A DNA stretch of 64,000 nt from Heterohyrax brucei (Eukaryota; Chordata; Mammalia; Hyracoidea; Procaviidae), in the NCBI GenBank assembly GCA_028571685.1, contig CM053140.1:147173701-147237700 (forward strand), given 5' to 3'. The position numbers and the translations under genes were made by a program. The notes beneath the pieces were generated by a model. The model was not told the DNA's origin, did no database searches, and was given only the letters and a program-made list of their open reading frames with translations. How positions within the stretch are numbered: position 1 is the first letter of the stretch; each line of letters opens with the position of its first letter. Shown here piece after piece: positions 34,206 through 45,047 of the stretch.

Positions 34206-34330
34206 TAAAGCACATTTTTAAAAATAATTGTTTGAAATTTGCTAACCATTGCTTTAAGGTCCAGAATGTAGTCAAATTTTACAAGTCTTTAAAAAAGCCT
34301 ATCTAGAAAATTAATGTTATAAAAACTTCC
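34206..34330 (-). mobile_element. Continuation of the ancient L1 split by the full-length L1
   Basis: The wording 'tttgctaaccattgctttaagg' continues the L1 sense that stops at 27003. The duplicated target lies at its left edge. Confidence 0.5.
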
Positions 34331-34804
34331 TTACCTTCTACTAAAGGGAGACAAAGATAACTAAAATGTGTGGTATATCAGTCAATAATAAGTGTTAAGC
34401 AGAAAAATAAAGGAGTTAAGGGGACAGCAAGACAGAGAATGACCTCACTGGTAAGCTAACAAGTGACCAGAGACCTGAAGAAAGAAAGGACAAAGTAGCT
34501 GAGTGAGGAAGAATGTTCCCAGCAGAAGAAACAGCCAGGATTCCAAGTTAAGTGTATGCTTTGTGGTTTCAAAAAGCAGTCCTGGGGACAGTGAGGGCAT
34601 GGTGACTAGGGCCTGGTGAATGAGATTCTGTAGTTGCTGATGATAACGGTGGGCAATGAGGAGGAGGAAAGAACAGACCAGATCATTTAGGGCCTTATAG
34701 CTTAAGGACTCTGGTTTTTTCTCTACGTAAGCCGAGAAGCTATGGAAGAGCTCTCTGAGAATAACTGTGGTACATCTGACTGAACTGTTTAAAACTGTCC
34801 ATTG
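34331..34804 (+). repeat. Old interspersed repeat, family not named
   Basis: Phrases such as 'gacctgaagaaagaaagg', 'catttagggccttatagc' and 'ttttctctacgtaag' resemble a common mammalian repeat I cannot name with confidence. No coding sequence. Confidence 0.35.
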
Positions 34805-34807
34805 AGG

Positions 34808-36002
34808 TCATTCATTCAAAAGTGACTACAACAGTATATTGACAAAGAACTGCCAGAAATTCAAGCCAGATTCAGAAGAGGACATGGAACCAGGGGTATC
34901 ATTGCTGACGTTAGATGGATCTTGGTTGAAAGTAGAGAATACCAAAAAGACGTTTAGCTGTCTTTCATTGACTATGCAAAGGCATTTGACTGTGTGGATC
35001 ATAACAAATTGTGGCTAACATTGCACAAAATGGGAATTCCAGAACACTTAATTGTGCTAACCTGTACATAGATCAAGAGGCAGTTGTGTGAACAGGACAA
35101 GGAGACACTGCATGGTTTAAAGTCAGGAAAGGCGTGTGTTGTGTCCTTTCACCATACCTTTTCAATCTGTATGCTAAGCAAATATCCCCAAAAGGTGTAT
35201 TATACATAGAAGAACGAGGCATCTGGATTGGAGAATGAGTCACTAACAACCTGCGTTACTCAGACGACACCACATTACTTGCTGAAAGAAGACTTGAAAC
35301 ACTTATTGATGAAGATTATGGACCACAGCCTTCAGTACGGATTGCACCTCAACATCAAGAAAACAAAAATCTTCACAACTGGACCAGTAAGCAACATTGT
35401 CATATAAATGGAGAAAGGATTGAGGTTGTCAAGGATTTCCTTTTACTTGGGTCCACAATTAATGACCATGGAAGCAGCAGTCAAGAAATCAAAATATGCT
35501 TCAAAGGATCTCTTTAAAGCATTGAAAAGAAAAGATGTCACCTTGAAGACTAAAATGTGCCTGACTGAAGCCATGATATTTTGAATCACATCATAAGCAT
35601 GCAAAAGCTAGACCATGAACAAAGAAGACAGAAGAATTGATTCCTTTGAATTATGGTGTTGGAGAAGAATGTTGAATGTACCATGGACTACTAAGTACAA
35701 GAAGTACAACCAGAGTACTCCTTGGAAGCAAAAATGGCAAGATTCTGTCTTACATGCTTTGAATATGTTGTCAGGAAGGATCAGTTCCAGAAGAAGAACC
35801 TCATACTTGGTAGAGCGGAGGGTCAGTGTGAAAAAGAGGAAGACCCTCGACAAGACGGATTGACAGAGTGGCCACAACAATGGGCTTAAGCTTAAAAATG
35901 ATTGTGGACATGGAGCAAGACTGGGTAGTGTTTCATTCTGTTGCGCATAGGGTCGTTGTGAGTTGGAACCAACTCGATGGCACCTAACAACAACAACAAC
36001 AA
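34808..36002 (+). mobile_element. RTE LINE, 5'-truncated, with complete 3' end
   Basis: It begins inside the RT domain ('ttcaaaagtgactacaac') and runs to 'gatggcacctaacaacaac' with a (CAA)n tail. The catalytic region reads LRYSDDTTLLAE at about 35250-35285, so both aspartates are present although the first position is Ser rather than Ala. Downstream frames are broken, with one piece (NKEDRRIDSFELWCWRRMLNVPW) at 35615-35700. Confidence 0.9.
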
Positions 36003-36054
36003 CTGAGGCCGTGGTCAGGGCTTTGATAAGGGGAGGGCAGGAATGCTTCATTTC

Positions 36055-36230
36055 ATTCCACCAGGCACTTTAATAATTTAACCCACTCCCAAACCAATGA
36101 GCTAAAATTACAGTATTTTCCTAGTTTTATAAATGAGGAACAGATTAAATAACTTTGACAAGGTCAGCTGGCTGAATTCAAGCAGCCTGATTTCAGGATC
36201 CTAACTCAGGCACAACGTAATACCACCTTC
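36055..36230 (-). repeat. MIR SINE
   Basis: It reads as a reversed MIR: 'ttttataaatgaggaacag', 'gacaaggtcagctggctg', 'agcagcctgatttcaggatcc'. Confidence 0.7.
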
Positions 36231-36249
36231 TTTGAAGTGAGCTTTACTT

Positions 36250-36470
36250 TAAGGAAAGACATTTAAAAAAAAAAAAAAAAAGATTCCGCGAGGTTAAAAA
36301 ACTTGCCAAGTTAATATGTTAGTAAGTTATGAGTATATAATTTGAACCTAGTCCACATGACTTGAGAATCTTCGTTATAGTAACGAATATATAATTTGAA
36401 CCTAGTCAACAAGAGTTCATAATCTTAATAACAGAATCTTAGTAACAGTACCAGCTGATGGCCTCTCTGT
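36250..36470 (-). repeat. MIR-like relic with A-rich run and a local duplication
   Basis: The reversed MIR core 'ggttaaaaaacttgccaag' follows a 17-nt A run. The phrase 'tatataatttgaacctagtc' occurs twice, at about 36334 and 36387. Confidence 0.5.
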
Positions 36471-36594
36471 GAAGCCCTATTGGTAACCAGGAACAGAGTG
36501 AGAGACGGTCAGGGCTATTTTCTCAGAATGAGAAATCTAGAACATTCTATAGGTCATGCTTTTCCTTTTGCTCTATTCTACCTTTCAGACAGAG

Positions 36595-36910
36595 CTATTT
36601 TACTGCCTGTAATACCTGATGTATTTATCTTCTTCCATTCCTTGAGAACAATGACCACATCTTATCCTTATTTTTATCTTTAGCGTCTTACATAAAACCA
36701 GGTCCAGAAAAACCAATCCAAACCTGTTGCCATGAAGCTGATTCTGACTCATAGTGATGCTGAAGAACAGAGTAGGACTGCCCCACAGAGTTCTCAAGGA
36801 GCACCTGGTAGATTCAAATTGTCAGTCTTTCTGTTAGTACCCATAGCACTTAAACACTTGGCTCACCAGGGTTTCCCAGTGATAGGTACCAAGTGCTTAA
36901 TAAATGTTTC
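36595..36910 (+). repeat. L2 LINE 3' end split by a SINE
   Basis: The left part is 'attccttgagaacaatgaccacatc' and the right part after the SINE is 'ggtaccaagtgcttaataaatgtttc', which together form an L2 tail. Confidence 0.7.
36707..36880 (-). repeat. Afrotherian SINE in L2
   Basis: Reversed blocks: 'ccaaacctgttgccatgaag', 'ctgattctgactcatag', 'agagtaggactgccccac', 'gctcaccagggtttccc'. Confidence 0.9.
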
Positions 36911-36917
36911 TTCTTGT

Positions 36918-37112
36918 TAATAGTGGCCTTTGAGTTAATTCTGACTCATGGGAACCCCATGTATACTGAGTAGAACTGATTCTTAGGGTTTTTAAGGCTC
37001 TAACCTTTTGGAAATAGACTGCCAGGCCTGTCTTCTAAGGCATCTCTCAGTGGATCTGAACTACTTACCTTCTGGCTAGTAGTCAAGTGCTTGACCATGT
37101 GTGCCACCTATG
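36918..37112 (-). repeat. Afrotherian SINE, longer variant
   Basis: Reversed blocks are diverged but in order: 'gagttaattctgactcatgg', 'gagtagaactgattcttag', 'agtggatctgaactac', 'gaccatgtgtgccacc'. Confidence 0.8.
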
Positions 37113-37274
37113 GATTTGTATAGAAGTTGTGAAATGCTAAATGACTGCTTTAATTCTTTTCTAGGAAGTAAGAACCAAAAACATAGGGACTTAACATGTT
37201 ACATGGAAAAGAAGATGTTAATGCACTGAATGTCAAGTAGAGTGCCCTATCCTAATCAATATACTCATAGTTCA

Positions 37275-38112
37275 TGAGATATCCTTTCATCATACCTATT
37301 TAATCTGTATGCTGAGCAAATAATACCAGGAGCTGGACTACATGAAGAAGAATGGAGTTGGAGGAAGACTAATTAACCTGTGTTACACAGATGACACAAT
37401 CTTGCTTGCTGAAAATGAAGACTTGAAACGCTTACTGATGAAGATCAAAGACTGTAGCCTTCAGTATGATTACACCTCAACATAAAACAAAAATCATCAC
37501 GACTGAACAAATAACATCATGACAGACAGAGAAAATGTTGGAGTTTTCAAGGATTTTATTTTACTTGGATCCATAATAAAAACTAATGGAAGCAGCAGTC
37601 AAGAAATCAAACCACGTATTACACTGGCAAATCTGCAGCAAAAGACCTCTTTAAACAGATAAAAAGCAAAGATGTTACTTTGAGGGCTAAGGTACATCTG
37701 ACCAAAGCTGTGATGTTTTCAATTGCCTCACATATGTGCAAAAGCTGGCTGATGAATAACAAAGTCTGAAAAAGAACTGATGTATTTGAATTACGGTGTC
37801 AGCAAAGAGTATTGAACATACCGTGGACAGCCAGTGGAATGAACAAACCTCTCTTGGGAGACGTATACTGCCAGAATGCTCCTTAGATGTGAAGATGGCA
37901 AAATTTTGCCTCATATGTTTTGGACATATTGTCAGGAGGGATCAGTCCCTGGAGACAGACACCTAGCTTAGTAAAGCAGAGGGTCAGCAAAAAGGAGGAA
38001 GGCACTCCCTGAGGTGGATTTACAGAGTGCCTGCAACAATGGGCTCAAATATAATAACGATTGCAAAGATGGCACAGGGTTAGGCAGCGTTTTGATCTGC
38101 TGTACACACCTA
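37275..38112 (+). mobile_element. RTE LINE 3' part, 5'-truncated
   Basis: From 'atcctttcatcatacctat' through LCYTDDTILLAE (about 37378-37413) to 'ttttgatctgctgtacacacctaataaaaataac'. It lacks the endonuclease and most of the RT, and has many stops. Confidence 0.88.
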
Positions 38113-38325
38113 ATAAAAATAACAACAAATAAGGTGAGCAAATACAATTAAAATATGCAAACTGCCAAACATGTGAGGCCAGGGAGTGAAGAAATATAAT
38201 AAATGGATCTAAAATGCTGATCTTTAACTGATCTTTGATGATTATTTAAAGAACTGTATCTGGAGAATTCAAAGCTATTTTTAAAAAAGCATTTAATAAC
38301 AGGGCAACCTTAGAGTGAGTAATGG
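38113..38325. other. Short AT-rich unique stretch
   Basis: Nothing recognised. Confidence 0.4.
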
Positions 38326-38612
38326 TAAACTCACTGCTATCAGGTCGATTCTGACTCACAATGACCCCATAGGACAGAGTACAAAAAAGCCTAATGCAGT
38401 ACCGTGGAGTCAATTCCAAGTCACAGCGACTCTACAGGACAGGGTAGAACTGCGCCATAGAGTTTCCAAGGAGTGTCTGGCAGATTTGAACTACAGATCT
38501 CTTGATTAGCAGATGCAGCACTTACCCACTGTGCCACCAAAGAGCATCTGCTGGATTTGAGCTGCTGATCTCTTGGTTAGCACACCTAATCACTGTGCTA
38601 CCACGGTTTCTC
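38326..38612 (-). repeat. SINE interrupted by a second SINE in the same orientation
   Basis: The outer SINE starts 'aaactcactgctatcaggtc' (38326-38382), is interrupted by an inner SINE at about 38383-38541, and continues 'catctgctggatttgagctg' to 'accacggtttctc' (38543-38612). Both read on the minus strand. Confidence 0.82.
38383..38541 (-). repeat. Inner afrotherian SINE
   Basis: Complete reversed copy: 'ccgtggagtcaattccaagtc', 'gacagggtagaactgcgcc', 'gatttgaactacagatctc', 'ccactgtgccacca'. Its variant wording (cagatctcttg) matches the copy at 52710. Confidence 0.85.
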
Positions 38613-38699
38613 ATTAATGATAAGTGGTGGGGTAAATATTACCAAAACAGAGATACAGAAGGAACCTGAGTTTCAATGTGGTAAACAGCTATGTCAACA

Positions 38700-38819
38700 A
38701 TAAAACCAAAAAACCAAACTCACGGCCACAGAGCTTCCAAGGAGCAGCTGGCAGATTTGAACCGCCGATCTTTTGGTTAGCAGACATAGCACTTAACCCA
38801 CTGCACCAACAGGGTTTCC
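38700..38819 (-). repeat. SINE with internal deletion
   Basis: The 3' tail 'aaaaaaccaaactcac' joins directly to 'ggccacagagcttccaagg', so about 50 bp of the 3' block are missing. The rest (ttttggttagcagacatagc, 'accaacagggtttcc') is intact. Confidence 0.85.
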
Positions 38820-39597
38820 TGTCAGCAATACTATATGTGAATTCATCAGATTTAAGTGGGTGTTCTGTTCTGTCCTTGTCCCCTGTTCATCCCCGAATCA
38901 CTGTCGAAAGAAAAACGAAACTAAAAACAGGGCCTAAATATTTAAACTGCTGAGGAGAGAGGAATAAAGGGTGTTAGGAAAACTCAGTGAAACATTTTGC
39001 TCAGGTCATTCTGACCAAGGATCTGTAATAATTTGCAAACACAATGGAAGACTTTGCTCAGGTCTTTCTGACTAAGGACCTGTCATCATCTGCATTGAAC
39101 TCTGTGTTCTGGTTGGAAACCCCAATGTTGCCAAGGCAATGAATGTGCAAATTATGAGTCAAATTAAAAATAAAATCTCCATCCTCTTCAGATCACTGCT
39201 TGAGGTCTTATATAGGTTCTTCCTTGATTCATATTTCTCCTTTTTAACAACAACAACAAAGAAAATGTAGACTGTTTCCTTGATAGAAGGAATTTTAGGC
39301 CCTTCTGAAAACTCAAGAGTGTCCCACTGGGAGTTGGAGGCTGGGGCAAATCAGTGTGTACTTTGGTTCCCTCTCCACATGTCCTTCTCTGGTCCGTTTG
39401 GGTAAACAGGTAAAATTAGATTGAAATAATCCTCAAGAATAATCTGGATGGAAAAATCACAATGGAGCAAATTGTATGATGATTTATTTCTGTGTATAAT
39501 AACCTCAGGAAACTTTCTTTTCAGCACTACTTTCATTCACTCTTACCACTCCTGGAGTTAGTAATCTGGCCTTCTGAACAGATTAAGAAAATAACAA
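38820..39597. other. Mostly unique sequence
   Basis: No gene supported. A phrase like 'actttgctcaggt..ttctgac' recurs at about 38993 and 39050, an apparent ~57-bp diverged duplication. Confidence 0.4.
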
Positions 39598-39599
39598 AA

Positions 39600-39755
39600 T
39601 GACTCTATAGGATGAACTAGAGCTGCCCTATAGGATTTCGAACGAGCAGCGGATGGATTTGATGGATTTGAGCCTAGCCCTTAACCACCATACCCACTAT
39701 AGATGGTCGCTATTAATTGGAACTGGCTTGATGGTAACTAGTTGTGTTTTTGTTG
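39600..39755. repeat. SINE pieces joined in opposite orientations
   Basis: 39600-39697 is the promoter-side part of a reversed SINE ('aactagagctgccctatagg' to 'cttaaccaccatacccac'). 39698-39755 is a forward SINE 3' end ('ggtcgctattaattggaactgg', 'gatggtaactagttg'). Confidence 0.65.
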
Positions 39756-39792
39756 GTCAGGGCAGTGGTCTTCATTTGCAGTAGCCTGGATA

Positions 39793-39857
39793 AAAACCAC
39801 CCACTGCTGCCGAGTGGGATCCTGACTCAGGGATCCTAGAGGACAGAGTAGAACTGG
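39793..39857 (-). repeat. SINE 3' fragment
   Basis: Only 'aaccacccactgctgccgag' to 'gacagagtagaactgg' is present; the promoter half is absent. Confidence 0.7.
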
Positions 39858-39865
39858 ATAGAATA

Positions 39866-40100
39866 TAAAATACTGGTTAAGAATATGAGCTCTGGGGTTG
39901 ACTATGACCTAGGTTTATATCCTAACTTTTTTACTATGTAGCCTTGACCAAATTACTTAGATTGTCTGATACTCAGTTTCTTTATCAGTTAAATAATACT
40001 CACATGAGGTATTAAATAAGAGCTTTCTGTAAGGAATGATGTACGGCACATTGTAAATGCTCAGGAAATGGTGAATGCTAATATTATTGCTATCATGACA
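39866..40100 (+). repeat. MIR SINE, nearly complete
   Basis: It follows the MIR order: 'gttaagaatatgagctctgg', 'ccttgaccaaattacttag', 'actcagtttctttatcagtt', 'aatgctcaggaaatgg'. Confidence 0.88.
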
Positions 40101-40109
40101 TTTTGGGGG

Positions 40110-40437
40110 ACACTAATTTTTCAGTGGTATAAATCTTGCCTGTTGTGGGGTACACTGGATTCAATTCCTGGCCAATGCATCTCAAGGGCAACCTGTCTCT
40201 CATTGGTGGTTTGTATGTTGCTAGCATGCTGAATAGGCTCCAGCAGAGCTTCCAGACTAAGATAGACTAGGAACAAAGGCCTGGTGATCTACTTCTGAAA
40301 ATGAGTTAGTGACAATCCCATAGATCACAATGGTTTGACCCACAACTCATTATGGAGATGGCCTGGGCAGTGTTTAGTTTTGTTGAATGTGAGATTGCCA
40401 TGAATGGGGGCCACTCTATGGCATCTAACAACATAAC
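40110..40437 (+). repeat. SINE with RTE-type 3' tail
   Basis: A head-like part ('cagtggtataaatcttgcc'), a middle 'agcttccagactaagatagactagg', 'caaaggcctggtgatctacttc', and a 3' end 'gggcagtgtttagttttg ... ctatggcatctaacaacataac' that follows the RTE 3' terminus. It is the reverse-complement partner of 5225-5440. Confidence 0.8.
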
Positions 40438-40569
40438 ATGACATTTATTCATTCATTAAAACCTTTTCATTAACTATTAATCTATAAATTGTGCTAACTG
40501 GACTCACTTTAAATTTGTAACTACAATCTCAAACTGCTTAAAACATTGTCAGACGATTTTATCTTCTTT

Positions 40570-42090
40570 TTCTGGTAACTTCACTTTCCTACTTTCTATG
40601 TTGACTATTTCATAACATCCTCTTTCTCCAATATCCCTTATACAAGACACACTCAGATTCAACTGATAATTCATACTCAGACCTTAGTTCACAGAGACAG
40701 TAATTCGTAATTCAATGGGATGAGAATGACCCTCTTTCTCATCAACAAATCCACTAACCCCCTGAATCCATGTGCATGAATTTCCCATCCATTTTCTACC
40801 AATGGAAGAAGTATCCCTGCTTCTCAGAGCACCCTCCCCTGAGCTTGGGAGCATTTTCTCTCTGGCTTTTCCAAAGACCTGACTCCTGTCTTCCTCTCAC
40901 TCCTTCACCTCTAATAGGCTGCTCTGTACTGGGATGTTCCAGAGCTTTGCCAGGTCCTTTTTCCTCCCTTAGTTTACTGCATCCTTCTGATCGTATGCAG
41001 TCTCATGACTTTAAATGTATCTATCTTTTAACGACTTCTCTCCAATGTTCCCTGCATCGGTAAATATTACTTCATTGCTCAGGCCAAGATCCAACAAATC
41101 TACCTCCATTCTATCAACAAGGCTTGTAGGGACACTGGCTACCTCCAAATATATCTTAAGTCTAATCATCTCTCACAACCTCCTTTAACCACCCTGGCCC
41201 AAACCACCAGTATTTCTCTCTAGATCAAGGTTTCTCAACCTTGGCACTATGGACTTTTGGCCAGGTAATCCTTTGTTGTGTAGGAGCTGTCCTGTGTATT
41301 GTAGGATGTTTAGCAGCATACCTGGCTTTTACCCACTAGAAGGCAGTAATACTCCTACCCTACAGCTGTGAAAAAAAAAAAAAAATGTCTCCGAACATCT
41401 CCAGATGTCCCTTGGGGCAAGGATATGTAGGGAGGTATGGAAATTACCCCTGGTTGAGAACTTCTAGTCTAAATTATTGCCAGCAGTCACTTTACTAGTC
41501 TCTCTTTTCCTTTCTTGTCCTCCTAAAATCTGTACCCACAGCAAGCAGAGTGATCTTACCAAGAGATAAATCATGCCATATCCCTCCTTGGCTTAAAACA
41601 GTCCAAAACAAATAATAACTCTGACGTTATTTCCTTTTCCCATTTTCAGTCACTGCCCTAGAGTCACTTGGGCATTCCTATGCCCCTCAGACTTACCAAG
41701 TTCATTCTCATCTCAGGGACCTTGCTCTTGATGTCCCTCTGCCTAAAATTTTGTGACTGTGGATCTTGCATGGCTACATCGATCACTCAGGCCATTTCTC
41801 AAAATTATCTACAAGTTCTCCCTGATTCTCCCACACAGTAAGTCCCCTAGTGTTGTGTTATTCATTGCATCACTGTATTTTATTTTTTTACCAATAGAAA
41901 TCATATTATTTATTTATCTTCACCCATTTATTGTCTGCCCATTAAAATTGCTAACTGCAGGAGAGGAGAGGCCCTTCTGTGTCTTGTCCATCTCAGTATC
42001 CTTAATTTCTTGAAAGCTGTCTGATCAAAAATATTGAGAAATTATTAGCTAACAAATTATTAACTGACTAACTGACTGATTAAACATGTG
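40570..42090 (+). repeat. Long L2 LINE 3' part, split by MER20
   Basis: L2 wording in order: 'ttgctcaggccaagatcc', 'cctttaaccaccctggccc', after MER20 'agcaagcagagtgatctt', 'ttggcttaaaacagtcc', 'ccctctgcctaaaa', 'cttctgtgtcttgtccatctc'. Part of the L2 RT 3' coding region and the 3' UTR are represented but heavily decayed. Confidence 0.82.
41227..41462 (-). mobile_element. MER20-type hAT-Charlie DNA transposon relic
   Basis: The wording 'aaggtttctcaaccttggcac', 'tgtaggatgtttagcagc', 'ctctaccc-like' 'acccactagaaggcagt' and the closing 'ctggttgagaacttct' fit MER20 with its terminal inverted repeats. It sits inside the L2. Confidence 0.85.
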
Positions 42091-42226
42091 ATCCCAGTAC
42101 TGGGTGTTGCAGTGTGACTGGAAAAGTGAGTAGTGAGCTGCTGTTCCTGCCCCCGAGGAGCTTCGTTCAGTGGAGGCTTTGAAAAAGCACAAAGGCAATT
42201 ACAATACTGAGCGGTGGGTGCTATAG

Positions 42227-42378
42227 TAAGGAGCCCTGTTGGCACAGCAGTTAAAGCACTTGACTGTGAACTGAAAGGTTGAGAGTTCAAAACCACCAGT
42301 GGTTCTGTGGGGGAAAGATGTGGTAGTTGTCCTCCTTGGAGATTTACAGCCTGTGGGGTCACTAGGGGTGAGTTTGAA
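42227..42378 (+). repeat. Afrotherian SINE, longer variant, 3' truncated
   Basis: Head 'gagccctgttggcacagcag' and box 'gaactgaaaggttgagag' are clear, as is the extended middle 'gggggaaagatgtggtag'. The 3' block is short and altered. Confidence 0.8.
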
Positions 42379-42799
42379 TTACTGTAATAGAGGGAAGCCT
42401 AGGAGACTGCAACAGTATTATGTGCAGAGGTACTTAGCATAGCACTGGGGTGGTCACAGAAGACTGAGGAGGTGGCATGACAGAGTTGGTCCAGAGGCAA
42501 GAGCTGGAATTAGCCAAGTGAAGGGGGTGGGAGAATGACGTGTGAGCGCGGGTTGAAAAGCACCTGACTTTGTAGCAGTGCAAGCTGGGTGGCGGCAGGA
42601 GAGAAGGCTGGAGAGGTAAGTACAGGCGAGCACATGAAGCCTGGTCCAGGAGTCTCAGCATATACTGAAAGGTCTGAAAAATGACAAGAAGCAAAGCTGG
42701 ATAATCAGATTTGCCTCTGAGAGGAAGAATTTTAGCTGTAGCCTAAGGAGCATGTGGTAGGAGGGCACTGCTGGGGACTCAGAGGACTCAGAGTAGCGA
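42379..42799. other. Unique purine-rich sequence
   Basis: No gene or named repeat. Confidence 0.35.
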
Positions 42800-43160
42800 G
42801 AAATTATACAGACTTTAGAGTCTAACAGACCAAGGCTGTAATCATGGCCCTGTCATTCAAAAGCCTTATAACCCTGAACATGTTTTCACCCTCCCTTTCT
42901 TTCCCTTTTGCTTCTTGGAAACTCTATGGGACAGGTCTACCCTACTCTGACCTCTAGGGTCACTATGAGTCAGATCCAACTTGATGGCAATCTTTTCTCT
43001 CTCTCTGTCTCTCTCTCTCTCTCTCCCCCTTGAGTATTTTCTCATTTGTAAATATTGGCACAAACCTTCTTCTCTTTGGGGTTATATGAGAATTAAGTAT
43101 TGCAAATGTAAAACATCACAGTACCAGACACATAGTAAGCAATGAATGATTGCTAGCTAA
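42800..43160 (+). repeat. MIR split by a SINE fragment and a (TC)n run
   Basis: The left half is 'gactttagagtctaacagacc' and the right half is 'tattttctcatttgtaaatattgg' to 'agacacatagtaagcaatg'. The SINE 3' part at 42908-42994 and (TC)n at 42995-43026 lie between. Confidence 0.7.
42908..43026 (+). repeat. SINE 3' part with (TC)n tail
   Basis: 'gcttcttggaaactctatgg', 'cactatgagtcagatcc' and 'cttgatggcaatc' are followed by a 30-bp TC-rich run that replaces the usual T/A tail. Confidence 0.8.
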
Positions 43161-43943
43161 TGCCTAAGCTGGCAATCAAGTTAGAAAAATGAGAAAAAAT
43201 TTAAGAGCTTTAAAGATAAATAATATGGAAGAATGGACAATTTTGTGTCAGGGAATAAGGGAGAAAAGGAAATAAAAAATTGGCTTCCAGAGTCATTTGG
43301 GCCAATTTTGGATAGCATTGTCATTCACCCAAACAAGAAATATAACAGAAGCAGGGAAGGAAAGAATGTGTTTAATTTTAGATGTATTGAGTTTGAGGGA
43401 TCTTTGGAATATTTAAGAAGAGAAATGTCATAGATAATTGAGTATAGAGAACTAGGGCCAGGGAAGAAGCTTGGGCTAGAGATATAAACTAGATTAAGGA
43501 GAATATTCAGACAAAGTGTGCAGAGTGAGATGAGAGCAGAATGTTGCTAAGTCCAGGGACTCATCCACAGGTAGAGGAAAGGATAGCATAGAAGGCTGAA
43601 AAGGAAACCCCAAGAGATAAGAAAAAAAGAAAGGATGAATTGATTGAGGAAAAGCTTTAAAAAGGAGAGTGATCAGCAGTGTAAAATCCAAAACCAAGTA
43701 AAGTAAGGACCACCAAGACATAGCCATTGGACTATGTCACACCTGGAGATCAGGCCTGACCCAGGTAAGGGTGCTTTCTTACAGTGACAAGAGTCCAGTC
43801 TCTGCTGTAATGGGGCCAATAGTAAATGAGAGGTGAGAAAGCAAACACTGTGATCTCGGATGCAAAGGAAAGGAGACTAGACTGCGTGGAAGAGCCTTTT
43901 CGGTCCTTCATCCTTCTTACTCTTTGTTTTCCACCACTCTAAC
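43161..43943. other. Old repeat-like sequence, family not named
   Basis: Phrases such as 'gcttgggctagagatataaac' and 'gtccagggactcatccac' suggest a decayed mammalian repeat. No gene is supported. Confidence 0.35.
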
Positions 43944-44110
43944 AGAGCCCTGTTGGCACAGTGGTTAAAAACTAGGCTGCTAACCAGAAGACTGGCAGTT
44001 CAAATCTATCTATCAGCCACTCCTTGGAAACCACAGGGGGAGTTCTACTCTGACCTATAGCATCTCTATGCATTAGAACTGACCTGGTGCCAATGAGTTT
44101 GTTTTTGATT
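43944..44110 (+). repeat. Afrotherian tRNA-derived SINE
   Basis: Forward copy: 'agagccctgttggcacagtgg', 'ggctgctaaccagaagactgg', 'cagccactccttggaaacc', 'gcattagaactgacctgg', 'gagtttgtttttg'. A small 'atct' expansion lies in the middle. Confidence 0.9.
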
Positions 44111-44186
44111 GAATTTCCTGTTTATCTCAGGGATTCTTTAATCTTTAGTCTATAGATCCTTTCGAGTAGTTCATGGATAGAATTTG

Positions 44187-44364
44187 GCTGCTAACTGAAA
44201 AGTTGGTGGTTTAAACCCATCAGCTGCTCTTCAGGAGAAAGAGATGGCCATCTGCTTCCCGAAAGACTTACAACCTTGGAAACCCTGCCAGGCAGCTGCA
44301 CTCTGTCTACAGGGTTGCTGTGAGTTAGAATCAACCCTACGGCAGTAAGTTTGGTTCAGTTTGG
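44187..44364 (+). repeat. SINE, longer variant, 5' truncated
   Basis: It starts in the tRNA-like part ('tggctgctaactgaaaagttgg'), has the extended middle ('gagaaagagatggccatctgc') and a normal 3' end ('gtgagttagaatcaaccc'). Confidence 0.85.
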
Positions 44365-44375
44365 GTATCTACAAG

Positions 44376-44606
44376 AAGTTCCTGTGTGGTGCAGGTGGTT
44401 AAGTGCTTAACTGCTAGCTGAAATCTTGGCAGTTCAGACCCGACCAGAGGGACCTTGAAAGACAAGCCTGACCACCAAACCAAAAGCCAAACCCACTGCC
44501 ACTGAGTTGATCCCACCTTACAACAAACCTATAGAACTTCACTATGGATCCGTTCTGCTCTGTACACACAGCATTGCTGTGAATTGGTACCAACTTGACT
44601 GCAGCA
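44376..44606. repeat. Three SINE pieces in mixed orientation
   Basis: 44376-44472 is a forward SINE head and linker, 44478-44545 is a reversed 3' end ('aacccactgccactgagttg'), and 44546-44606 is a forward 3' end ('gctctgtacacacagcattgc', 'gaattggtaccaacttgac'). Confidence 0.65.
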
Positions 44607-45047
44607 ACTAATCACAATATCTGAGAAAGGATAAAAAAATTACCACTTCAATTTCAGTAGTCTAAAATTAAGCATTTTCCTCAATTACAAATTCAAGCAA
44701 AAACTACAGATTAGTAGTGTGACTGTCAAAGATATATTTATATATCCCATTACAGTTGTCACGTATTTCTCAAAATATCATTTATACTTATCACTTTTAT
44801 GAAATTGTGGTAGTTATTATACCTGCTGCTAGAGCATATTAAAAAAATTCTTTACAACATTTTGGTAATATTTAAGTGTAATTAATTTTCTGACAAATTT
44901 ATGTATTTGATTTTATGTTCTAAAACACATTCCTATACTCTGAGAAATGGTCAAAAGGCTTCCCCTGATGCCAAAGGGGTTATTAGCATACCAAAGTTAA
45001 GCTCATTACATAAGCCAGGTACCTATTCCAAAATTTTGATTTTACCC
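44607..45047. other. AT-rich unique sequence
   Basis: Nothing recognised. Confidence 0.4.
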
